NCBI GenBank assembly: GCA_013339895.1
Contig: JABACO010000005.1
Coordinates: 13,264,805-13,328,804, forward strand
Reading direction: 5' to 3'
From: Ephydatia muelleri
Lineage: Eukaryota; Porifera; Demospongiae; Spongillida; Spongillidae
DNA: 64,000 bases
Under the pieces are notes generated by a model. It was not told the DNA's origin and made no database searches. It saw only the letters and a program-made list of their open reading frames with translations. Below are positions 42,481-53,695 of this stretch, in pieces; within the stretch, counting starts at the first letter, position 1, and the number at the start of each line of letters is the position of its first letter. Made by a program: the position numbers and the translations under genes.

Positions 42481-44600
42481 GCCACCAGTGAAATGGGACA
42501 AGGGGAAGGAGACACAGAGTGATTTCACTACTGTATGATCTGAAGCATGATCATGACCATGGTCAGGAGCTTCAGAAGGTTGTACTGATATGACCTCTGG
42601 AACAGGCACATATACTTGAGCGCGAGGAATTGCCACGACCAAACCCCCCCCCCCCCCCCCCCTTCTCTACGTTCTTAATGTGCCGAAGCTTCAATTTTCT
42701 TCCGCCCATCACCTTTGAAGAAATTTACAGAACGATTGGGACGTGGTTTACCTTTAAAAACATGTGATGGGCACACAACCAACATAGCTCTACCATAATA
42801 ATATATTAAAACCAGCCGTCATCGTAAAAAAAAAAGCCGTGGCTCCCCCAGAGAGTAAGGGTACCCAAAACATCATAGCGAGGTTTCTGAAGATGCTATA
42901 CGCAAACAACATAGCGAGAGCAGTAAATACAGACGTGGACAGTTTATCGACGGATTCTCCCCCCAAAGTAAAAAAATGGCCAATTTTGTTTATTTTTTGG
43001 TTAAAAAATGGCGCAAAATCGAATCTATAAGTATTCAATGAATCTTTAGTTGATCGTCTATCGACTACTTTATTTAAACTTGAGAAAGCGTGTTTCATTA
43101 CCTTGTGACATTCAAGACTTCAATTCAAGCCTACAATTCCGCCCCCTTTTTTGGTCAACGTAGGTGCGATTCACGCGTGCAAGGAATGGGCGCGCTAAAA
43201 TTGCTAAAGTCTATGGCGCACGTGATTCGTTTCCAATCCCTCTATATATTATCTCTGGTATACCATACATTGAGGACAATCCTAGGGAAGCGACGTCTTA
43301 AATAGGAAAAATACAGCGACCACACTAAACAAATGACAATCCCTCATGACAAATGCTGAGAAAAATCTGGCGTGCTTGATATTGAAGTATGTCTATGGGA
43401 AGATATACGGGAATATTCGTTGATTCGCAAACCGCGAATTAATTACTCAATGGTGCTAGTTTCCGTACGTGGTATACCCCGTATATACGGGGTATACCCC
43501 GTATATACGGGGTATACCCCGTTAATTTGTTTTCGATGTATTAAGGTCTAGGACATCGCAAATATTCTGCAGCTGCTACAAGCATATGAAGGGATGGTTG
43601 AATAACAAGGGTACACAATACTGTAGTATAAATACTTTCCTACGACATGTAGCGTTGCAAACATTTTCACTAACTTTATCAGTACAAGGTCCATTGTATT
43701 CATCGTCCAGCGGCTTTATAAGAAACCACCAATGTCAAAACTATAGCTCGTATTTAACCTCACGAACGTGAACATTTATTACACGCATGACACATTGCTA
43801 TTTTATTAGTACTAGTTCTGATGCTGCTGCATGAATTCACACTAGTGTGACTCACAACAAAACATGATTGTATGTTATACGCGTTGCATGTACTTTTAAT
43901 AAACGTTTCTCATAAGGCAATTCATGCACATTGCCATGCGCGTCATGTGACTCCTTCGATGATATTTTATCTCCGATGTTACCTATTCCGTGAGGCATAG
44001 TCATGTAACCTCAAAATCCTGAACTGGATGGTGCCGCCATTTTGTAGTTGATCAAATAGGACGTGTGGTGGCTACAATAACTGTTAGACCCACAAAGCAA
44101 TTGAATATAGTTAAAACAAAACCACCAAACCGAGTACATGAGGGTTTTTAATTTTTCCTCAAATAACCATTAATAATAGTATTATCACCATTTAATAGTG
44201 TAATGTATGCGTGTCAAACCAAAATATAATTCTTTGCTCTAACTTGATTTGGTAGGGTCTGGTTAACGTTGAAGTGGTGACTACACAAAGATCTTTAAAA
44301 TCACACCTGTTTAAGGCAGTGCAGTATTTTGATGCAATAGATTTAAATGTTACACAACAGTAAATTACCCTAAGCCTCACATTCGTTGTAAGCTACGGTA
44401 AATCGGACGTATGGTTTGTTCATTTCAGGCCCAACGTTGTATACCCCGTATTTACGGGGTATACCCCGGAACGGAAGAGATTAACGGATATGGTTTTGTT
44501 TTGATTTTAGTGAAAGAATGGTTAATAGAATAATTTTTTGAAGTACATATATCATAATCAGACCTGCTTATAGTACATCATAGAGTTGGTTAAAATTCAA
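42481..44600. other. no gene recognised; poly-C tract and GTATACCCCG palindromes
   Basis: Contents are a C tract (about 42645-42662), an A run near 42828 and a palindromic tandem of GTATACCCCGTATATACGGG at 43471-43521. A related single copy lies at 44439-44468. Reading frames are short. It splits a gypsy relic, so part may be an insertion. Confidence 0.5.
43471..43521. repeat. tandem 20-bp palindromic repeat (GTATACCCCG / CGGGGTATAC)
   Basis: Two and a half units of GTATACCCCGTATATACGGG are each self-complementary. A one-and-a-half-unit relative lies at 44439-44468 in the same style. Confidence 0.9.
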
Positions 44601-44639
44601 ATTGAATTTAAAAAGCAACATGGAATGGGCCATTTCTGG

Positions 44640-44960
44640 ATATGTATTCTGTTCAAGACTGGCATGAATCATGCTCCTGCTCATGCAGTTTTGACGTGGA
44701 CCAAGATATCAATCATAAGGCTGCCAATTCCTCGCAAGAACTCTGTCTGACATGTGACACTGAAAATGTTTCAGTGCAGAGGTTATGCCAAATGGCATGT
44801 GATTAAATGATATACGTCAAAAGGTGTGATGGATATTGTCAAAAAGTAAACTCTGCGTAGAGGCGGGAATTTCCCAGACTCCTGACATTTGAAAAACAAC
44901 TTTGCTCCATTCAGGTGGGCTTGAGTTTGTTCCACAGATGTTATTCCCTCATGACAATTT
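44640..44960 (-). mobile_element. decayed gypsy reverse-transcriptase fragment
   Basis: The minus strand reads SGKFPPLRRVYF, SITPFDVYHL then, after a shift, a degraded FGITSAP..F region and CEELAAL-like sequence. These correspond to the L-T-T-F-I-T-P-F-G-R segment of gypsy RT. It is strongly eroded. Confidence 0.55.
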
Positions 44961-45460
44961 GTTTGTATATCTGTGTGGTAACTTCATGCATTCGAGTGCA
45001 AGGCGTAGTGCGAGTACCATTTGATAACTCAATAATTATACATGTATAGAGGATGGCCAATTTAGAATTGTCATATATTCACTATCGACAGCAAAGTACA
45101 TGCAATTGCCCCTCAACAAGAATGTAGTTTTAGCCGTTTATTCTGCTATACTCTTATCTGCAATCTTTTGTTTTTCATTTCATTACTTCACCCGCAGTTT
45201 TTACCATCCCTATATATGTCTTTCAAGCAAACCCCCCCCCCCCCGCCCCGCCCCCCCCCCCCCCCCCCCCAAGACAAACATCCTGGTCACATGACCAACT
45301 CCTTCAATTGGAATTCAGCACATCTGCCAACATGTAGCAGTATGCGTTTACCAGGGTCACTGCGCTTCATAATGATACACAGCGCAATACATACTGCTAG
45401 TCATGTGATCCCCTCTCATCCACTCCTACAGACAAGGCATACGTACACACACCTCCCTAC

Positions 45461-46178
45461 CTCTGCATACCACTCCGGCATCTTCACCATGCCAGCAGTT
45501 GTTGACGCCCCATCCATTGAAGGGACATCGGTCCAGAGATGACTCTGAGCCTGTGCAGGTCACATTATTCATCCAGATGGGTCCTGTGCCTTGGCCAAAC
45601 ACTGCATTGATGAGTGGTCTGGCTGTTCCATTGTATCCCAGCTGTCTGCACACCACCTGGGTCCATGCACAGAAGAGTATGCACATGTGTTGTACTGTAC
45701 CACCCAACCAAATCTATACTATTCCTTGTATTGTACAAGTACATCCATATTGAGATGTTGATGTTTTATTCTTCCAGCTCCCTCCCCCAACAGTAGCAGA
45801 TCTAGGAAGGAAGGGGTTAAACTCCCCCTTCAATCAAATTCTACATCATCAGCGATTGAATATGAAAAATATTTAGTTTTAAACCCCCTTCGTGTTCACC
45901 ACTGACCGTCTCTCCTTACCATCTCTTTCAACCTTCCCTCTATTTCCCCCCCCTCTCTCATTTCACTCTCTCCTTCTTATCTCTCCCTCTCATTACCCTC
46001 CCCTCTCTCCCTCTCCCTCCCACCTCTCCCACTCCCTCTCCCTCCTTCTCTAACCTTTGCAATCATTGATGGACAGTAGTTTATCACACCACTGTACCCC
46101 ACACTCCATAATACTGCACTTCCACCGACCACTGCTAGGAGTGGAGGCCTCCCACCAGACGTAGAGGAGCAACTGGCT
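45461..46178 (-). pseudogene. SRCR unit, second gene; exon A degenerate
   Basis: Exon B (45461-45656, 196 bp; [20 protein letters not shown], ending DAGVVCR) is intact. Exon A (about 46058-46178) has several one- and two-base losses and gains and lacks the usual GTAAGG donor. Its usual TTCAG acceptor is also lost, though TGTAG just downstream would keep phase. The cluster of small indels may be decay or poor sequence. Confidence 0.75.
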
Positions 46179-46923
46179 CTACAGTGTCAGAAAGAGAGGC
46201 AAGGAGGAGTAGATGAGTGTTGGCAAGGAAGATAATTATGTGTACACGGCATGTAATGAAATTAGCTCAATGCTAAACTGCTCTGACAGGCTTTCAATAC
46301 ATGTACTGTAAGTGTACATACATGCGCATGTAGGAAACCCCTCCTGTAAGACTGGCTCAGAGTGAGTGACTACAGTGGCCAGGAGAACAGCAAGAGGCGC
46401 AGGTTTGTATGTGCACACATGACACATGCATCGTGCACACCTCTCAGACCTTGTAGGAGACATGAGTTCTGCTTGGAATACATTTAGCAAACATGGAGGG
46501 CCTTCGTGCACACACAACATGTCCACCTCAATGTTTCCACCACCTCCTTCCCTCTTCGTGGCTATCACACATAATAAATACATGTACTTGCTACATGTAT
46601 GTAGAATCATTAATTTCACTCTTTCCCATCCTTCCTCTCTCCTATACACACGTTGGTACATATGCAGGGCCTTCATGCACACACAACATGTCCCACCTCA
46701 TCACCCCATACCCTCCCCATGGCTATCGCACATAGGAAATACATTATAGACATTTGAATATGATTCCACACATTCCCATCCTCCCTCACTCTCCCATACT
46801 CACTGTACACCCATGGATATGTACAGTGTCATGCAACACAACAGGTGCACACCGCCACAGTGTACAAAAACACACAACACTCGTGGAAAAACAACTACCA
46901 TGTACACTCTCACATCTCCATAC

Positions 46924-47529
46924 CTCGACATACCACTCCTGCATCTTTGGCATGCACACAGTTCTGGATGCCCCATCCATTGAAGGGACATTGGTCCAGG
47001 ATGACTCTGAGCCTGTGCAGGTCACATTATTCATCCAGATGGTTCCATTGCCTTCGCCAAACTCTGCATTGGTGGAAGCTCTGATGGTTCCATTGTATCC
47101 CAGCTGTCTGCACACCACCTGGGTCCATGCACAGAAGAGTATGCACATGTGAACCACCTAGCTAAAGCTATGCTATTCTTTGTATTGCATGACACATTCA
47201 TTTAGACATGTTGGTTTTTACTCCCTCCCTCCCAACCACCCACCCACCCACTCACACCACCCATGCACCCACCCTAGCTCCCTCCCTCAATATCTCCCTC
47301 CCTCCCTCCTCCCTCCCTCCCTCCCTCCCTCCTCCCTCCTCCCTCCCTCCCTCCCTCCCTCCCTCCCTCCCTCCCTCCCTCCCTCCTCCTCCCTCCCTCC
47401 CTTCCTTACAGTGGCATCATTGATATCCCAGTAGTCATCACACTGTACCCCACACTCCATTGTGCTGCACTTCCACACGACCACTGCTAGGGGTGGAGCC
47501 TCCCACCAGACGTAGAGAAGCGACTGGGT
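46924..47529 (-). pseudogene. SRCR unit, second gene; both exons frameshifted
   Basis: Exon B (46924-47118) is 195 bp because one G is missing from GTCCAGGGATG, shifting frame after GSESS. Exon A (47410-47529) lacks two bases in the CACACAC run, shifting frame within GTVC. Its acceptor is again a downstream TGTAG. Domain identity is certain; coding capacity is doubtful. Confidence 0.8.
47275..47405. repeat. (CCCT)n tract in an SRCR A-B intron
   Basis: CCCT/CCT repeats immediately adjoin exon A, matching the position of such tracts in the other units. Confidence 0.95.
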
Positions 47530-47862
47530 CTACAATGTCGGAAGAGAGACGAGGGAAGAGTAGACGAGTGTTGGCAAGGAAGATAATTACGTGTACACTG
47601 CATGTAATGAAATTAGCTCAATGCTAAACTGCTCTGACAGGCTTTCAATACATGTACTGTAAGTGTACATACATGCGCATGTAGGACACCCCTCCTGGTA
47701 AGACTGGCTCAGAGTGAGTGACTACTCCTTCACTCTCCCACATTCACTGTACACCCATGTATATGTACAGTGTCATGCAACACACAGGTGCACACCGCCA
47801 CAGTGTACAAAAACACACAAAACACTCATGGAACTACCATGTACACTCTCACATCTCCATAC

Positions 47863-48492
47863 CTCTGCAAACTACTCCTGCATCTTTGGCATGCACACAG
47901 TTATGGATGCCCCATCCATTGAAGGGACATTGGTCCAGGGATGACTCTGAGCCAGCACATAACACATCATCCATCCAGATGGGTCCCGTGCCTTGGCCAA
48001 ACACTGCATTTGTGAAGGATCTGGCTGTTCCATTGTATCCCAGCTGTCTGCACACCACCTGGGTCCATGCACAGAAGAGTATGCACATGTGTTGTACTGT
48101 ACCATCTATGCTATCCCTTGCACATTGAATACACTCATGTGAACCACCTAGCTAAAGCTATGTTATTCTTTGTATTGCATAACACATTCATTTAGACATG
48201 TTGGTTTTTACTCCCTCCTTCCCAACTACCCCCCCCCCCCACCCACCCACCCACCCTCCCAACCACCACCAACCAACCAACCAACCACCACCCACTCACC
48301 CACCCACCCCCCCCCCACCCACCACCCACCCCCCCTCCCTCCCTCCCTCCCTCCCTCCCTCCCTTACAGTGGCATCATTGATGTCCCAGGAGTCATTACA
48401 CACTGTACCCCACACTCCATTGTGCTGTACTTCCACACGACCACTGCTAGGGGTGGAGCCTCCCACCAGACGTAGAGGAGCAACTGGCTCCA
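47863..48492 (-). CDS. SRCR unit, second gene (most 5' unit seen)
   Basis: Exon A is 48368-48492 (125 bp; acceptor [40 protein letters not shown]). Exon B is 47863-48058 (196 bp; [20 protein letters not shown], ending DAGVVCR). Both are intact with conserved phases. The intron carries C-rich and CCCT repeats. Upstream, toward the gap, no S8 or CUB exon was found. Confidence 0.88.
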
Positions 48493-48865
48493 CTAAGGAT
48501 GAAGGAGGAGGATGGCGCGGAGAAGATCAGGGATATTAACGTGTAAAGTACAGTCATGCAATAAAACTAACTCAATGCTAAACTGCTATCACTACATGTT
48601 GTACACTCTACATACAAGTACATGCCTCCTGGTAAGACTGGCTCAGAGTGAGTAACTATAGTGGCCAGGAGAACAGCAAGAGGTGCAAGTTTGTATGTGC
48701 ACACATGACACATACATCGTGCACAAGTGGTTGGAGCTGGGCTGGGTGTATACAGCATCCTCAAACCATCTTTATATGTACATTTGTACATTTGCATATG
48801 TATATGTATATACAGAGTACCATGCACCAATTAGCCATGTTTGAAATTGAGGCAGCAACCTCTCC

Positions 48866-48896
<31 letters not shown>

Positions 48897-49265
48897 CACA
48901 CGCACAAGGTGTGCTACATGTAGTGTTTGTGTGAGATATGGGGGTGTTTTGGTGTACGAAAGGAGAGGCTGTTGAGAAGAGAAGCAGGGGGGGGGGGGGG
49001 GGGGGGGGGAGGTTGCTGTTTGAGAGCAGACCATGGTATGGGAAGCGGAACTTGAGAGGAGTGCTCAGCATCCAGGTAGACCTCCAAGGCTCCGAGGTCA
49101 GATTTGTGGTTTTGTACTACATAAACTTTACCACGGGTACAGACATTTTTGTTAGATAAGGACAGTCTGGCAGATCTTCCCATACAGGCACATGTATTCC
49201 AAAGGCAAGAAAGTTCAACTTTATAAAAAGAAACATATCGCTTGAGAGCCTGAAAAAATGCTTCT
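48493..49265. other. conserved intron block then unassigned sequence to the gap
   Basis: The conserved block runs about 48615-48725. A CA repeat (about 48870-48897) and a G run (about 48987-49009) follow, with no recognisable exon before the N gap. Confidence 0.6.
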
Positions 49266-50265
49266 NNNNNNNNNNNNNNNNNNNNNNNNNNNNNNNNNNN
49301 NNNNNNNNNNNNNNNNNNNNNNNNNNNNNNNNNNNNNNNNNNNNNNNNNNNNNNNNNNNNNNNNNNNNNNNNNNNNNNNNNNNNNNNNNNNNNNNNNNNN
49401 NNNNNNNNNNNNNNNNNNNNNNNNNNNNNNNNNNNNNNNNNNNNNNNNNNNNNNNNNNNNNNNNNNNNNNNNNNNNNNNNNNNNNNNNNNNNNNNNNNNN
49501 NNNNNNNNNNNNNNNNNNNNNNNNNNNNNNNNNNNNNNNNNNNNNNNNNNNNNNNNNNNNNNNNNNNNNNNNNNNNNNNNNNNNNNNNNNNNNNNNNNNN
49601 NNNNNNNNNNNNNNNNNNNNNNNNNNNNNNNNNNNNNNNNNNNNNNNNNNNNNNNNNNNNNNNNNNNNNNNNNNNNNNNNNNNNNNNNNNNNNNNNNNNN
49701 NNNNNNNNNNNNNNNNNNNNNNNNNNNNNNNNNNNNNNNNNNNNNNNNNNNNNNNNNNNNNNNNNNNNNNNNNNNNNNNNNNNNNNNNNNNNNNNNNNNN
49801 NNNNNNNNNNNNNNNNNNNNNNNNNNNNNNNNNNNNNNNNNNNNNNNNNNNNNNNNNNNNNNNNNNNNNNNNNNNNNNNNNNNNNNNNNNNNNNNNNNNN
49901 NNNNNNNNNNNNNNNNNNNNNNNNNNNNNNNNNNNNNNNNNNNNNNNNNNNNNNNNNNNNNNNNNNNNNNNNNNNNNNNNNNNNNNNNNNNNNNNNNNNN
50001 NNNNNNNNNNNNNNNNNNNNNNNNNNNNNNNNNNNNNNNNNNNNNNNNNNNNNNNNNNNNNNNNNNNNNNNNNNNNNNNNNNNNNNNNNNNNNNNNNNNN
50101 NNNNNNNNNNNNNNNNNNNNNNNNNNNNNNNNNNNNNNNNNNNNNNNNNNNNNNNNNNNNNNNNNNNNNNNNNNNNNNNNNNNNNNNNNNNNNNNNNNNN
50201 NNNNNNNNNNNNNNNNNNNNNNNNNNNNNNNNNNNNNNNNNNNNNNNNNNNNNNNNNNNNNNNNN
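49266..50265. other. assembly gap, exactly 1,000 N
   Basis: The round length suggests a placeholder or estimated gap between contigs. The sequence to its right begins inside a minisatellite that also occurs at 26.5-26.9 kb. The missing S8 and CUB exons of the second gene would fall here if present. Confidence 0.99.
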
Positions 50266-50425
50266 GCCCTAGCTTCCCTCTTACCCGCCCTAGCTTCCCT
50301 CTTGCCTCCCTCTTGCCCGCCCTAGCTTCCCTCTTGCCCGCCCTAGCTTCCCTCTTGCCCGCCCTAGCTTCCCTCTTGCCCTACTTTCCCTCTTCCCCTA
50401 GCTTCCCTCTTGCCCTAGCCATAGA
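50266..50425. repeat. GCCCTAGCTTCCCTCTT minisatellite, second copy
   Basis: A partial array at the contig edge, same unit as at 26.5-26.9 kb. Confidence 0.95.
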
Positions 50426-50478
50426 TAATAGATTATTATCTATGCCCTAGCTTACAATATCTATATGATGTGACTAAC

Positions 50479-50745
50479 CACTTCAAGACTATACGGAGAG
50501 AGTTTCAAGGTGAACGCCTTTGCCACTGTCCTCACGTATCTGTGGACCTTAGTGTCGTCAGAATGTTTCGACGCCTTTGATAGAAGATGGTGCAGCGTCT
50601 CCGTCGTTGTGTTCCTTCTTAGTACGACCACGTAGTTCCCCGTCGTGACTGCAGTCGGAGCTGCCCGGAGGACGGGTCGACGACTTTCCGTCGCGGACAT
50701 CGCTGTCGCCAACAAGCAAAAGCAAACGACCCGCAGTGCCTGCAT
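50479..50745 (-). CDS. second copy of exon 1 (signal peptide and I9 propeptide)
   Basis: Its protein is identical to that of exon 1 at 26949-27215, with the same GTTAGT donor. By position it would start the gene to which the 39-48 kb SRCR units belong, with intron 1 running into the N gap. Alternatively it is the other haplotype of the first exon 1. The sequence alone does not decide. Confidence 0.8.
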
Positions 50746-50844
50746 TAAAACTTTCGCACTGTTGTGAAATTATTGACGTCAGAAATGGGTGAGGGGTAGG
50801 AGGGGGTTCCCTCAAATGACGATCGATCATATTGGGATGCCACG

Positions 50845-50875
<31 letters not shown>

Positions 50876-51429
50876 AGTACATTCAAATCAATTTGCATGT
50901 TACAGTCGAATACTCGCCGCCCATTTAATTATCTACTGACTCGTGGAATTGAACCGACTCTAAGAGCAAGCGGGGAAGCAGCAACCTTAGAACTGGTTGG
51001 TCGGGGAAGTCCGCCCTCGGAAAGGCAAGCCCTCTCCGTAAGGTTGTCCGCCACATTGCACTTGTAAATTTCCGCCAGTGCAAGTTGGGAGTACAGATGT
51101 AGAGCTGAACGCGTTCGCTGTTCCATCAACCCAGTTTACCATGGTGCTCTCTTACAAAGGCCTGCCTGGAGTCCTGTCCTGATCTATGGTGGTGGGGCCT
51201 TCCGTTCATCTATTATATATTCATCACATCGTGTAAACGGCGTATGAAAGAAGTGTTAACAATGTACCCCCACGCAAATGCATGCGTCATACGTTGGTCC
51301 GTGTATTGTTCCAAAGCTATTGTTCGCACATGTTTCTGTTTTCTCACTTGATAAAGATTTGCAATAGGTCCGTCGGACAGTTTTTCACACAGCAATTGCG
51401 AATCAAAGTTGTTACTGTTCTTTTTTCAT

Positions 51430-51807
51430 TGGTCTTCAGTATATCCATTGGTGACAGGGTAAGTAAGAGAGATAGATCATTAAGTTCTGGTTTTCGAAGA
51501 TTGATAAGCTTTCTCCGCTCCAGTATGAGTGAAAGAAGACTTTCTTCATTAGCAATGATGAGGATTCATTATAACTTTATCATCAATGTACATGAAGCTG
51601 TAGAAACGTTTATACTAAAGCGACCACGAAGGCTCTTCGCCTCACTGTATGCTACAAATGCTACATGTTGTTGTGTTGTGTGATAAGTAATAATCTCATA
51701 TCAACAGTTTTGCTTTTCAGTTTTCATACTGCTACACTCAAAGCTTCCCGCACCCACCCCTTTTCCCCGCCCCTCCCCGCCTTTTTTAAATCCTGGATCC
51801 GCCCCTG
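51430..51807 (+). mobile_element. hAT 3' end, second copy
   Basis: The same dimerisation-domain remnant and the same CCTGGATCCGCCCCTG terminus as at 27890-28271, with few substitutions. Confidence 0.8.
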
Positions 51808-52907
51808 CGTATGGGGACGCATATATTTCATCCATGGTCCGGTCCCCCAGACTAGTGCTATTAGATGTAAATGGTTTGGTTATACATTTCCGTGAAGACG
51901 TCGACATTGGAGCTTACTGACGTACCATGCCCGAAGAAGCCATTAAAATGGACACTGTACCTTAAGCAATCGCCACACGTATGCATAAATAATTCTATTT
52001 TCCCTGGTAATTATGGCCGCCAATGTTTTGAACCTATACACTGAAAAGGTCTTACAAAAGGTCGTACAGACCCTTTGCAGTGTCATCTAGGGAAGCTAAT
52101 TACAAACCGATAAAAACTCCATTTTGATTCAGTCTAAGAACGCACTCCAGTACGTTGAAACACTTATGATTATTATATACCAGAATCGTCCAGTCAACCA
52201 TTACATTATATTGCCTTGGTATATTCATTCATTTCAAAGCTGAAGCAGAAACATCAGTGCAGGTAGCTGACATGAAGATAACAAAGCTTCTGGAATATGA
52301 GTACACAGGCACATTATCACTGAAGGGCATCAAGGTGTGTAATATTTGTCCAGCAGAAACCATTTAGAGAGGATACACCTAATTATAGGCGGTATGCATA
52401 CCATGTCAATCTCTTGGCATACTGCAGCCAATATAAGAGAAGGGAGGGTAGAAGGTATGTCTCCTGCTCCAGCGAGGGTTATAGGGGAACGCTGTAAGCT
52501 CTTCAGTCCTTGGTCCAGGGCAAAGCCACAGGAGCTTGCTACTGTGTCAATTACAGTCACAAAATCCACCAAGAGTCAGTTTAGTCATACATCATATGCT
52601 ACTAGGCGAACATTATTGTTTGAAAAGTTTTGTCTGGCAACATTACATCACCATCTGTATTATCGCTTTTGGATATTTGGCTATGTGCTAATGCATTTTA
52701 AGGAGATGTTTGCATATCATACATGTATGCATTGTAATAAGTATTTGTGTTGGTGGGTTATTTGATTATGGAGTACAAATCTCTGTCTTCTAAAGAGGCC
52801 TCTGCATCAAATGAAGGTGTGGGGCCAGGTGTGGATGATGCATGGAGCTACTTTATATATGTGTGTGTATGTGCATGGTTTCTGATGGATACAAGTGGTC
52901 GTTGTGT

Positions 52908-52951
<44 letters not shown>

Positions 52952-53695
52952 GTGTGTCCACAGCGCAGTTATACAGCATGCATTTTGTTATAATTCACAA
53001 TAGTCTTTTTATTTTATTACGGGTAACCTTTGACGATTGTGCAAGGAATAATATAATGAGCTGTGTTTGCTCTGAACAAGTGAATATCAAACCTGACAAT
53101 GGTGCACGTTCCTTGGATCTAGCCCAAATGGTTTAGTGTCATCGGTGTTTTGTATTTGTCATGCCGCTTTCTCTTTCTAAATAAATTCCCAGGACAGGTG
53201 TTCAAATTGTCTCCACAAAGTGTGTTTGCCAATACAACCATTGCACTCTACCTCCTAAGGATCCTTGTTGGCCCTAGAGGTGTATCACAGCTATGTGGTA
53301 CACACTACTTTTCTGCAACTAGAAGTGCTCATGCAATCACGCAGCAAAACTTTGTACTTTTTTCCTCTAGTACAATGATACATATAAATGTACTCAGTTT
53401 GAACTGATTAAACAAATAGTGGCCTATATATAGCAGTGGTTACACACAATTCTGTGGCTTCATAAATCTTTGCCAGCATTGAGGGGTTCTGATAAAGGCC
53501 TCAACTTGCTGGGATGCCAGCATGCTGTAAAATCATTTTGGAGTATGTGTGATGTCTTAACAACAAAATGTCATAATGGCAAAAAGGACGACACCAAAAA
53601 CCCAACAACACTGTTCCAATTAATGCATACTCCCCATCGTCACTGCGCATGGCACATATACCTAACACCCTCCCCCTACTATGTAAGTATTGTTT

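Noticed and set aside
49258..50325. 355-codon ORF
   Set aside because: It consists almost wholly of gap Ns.
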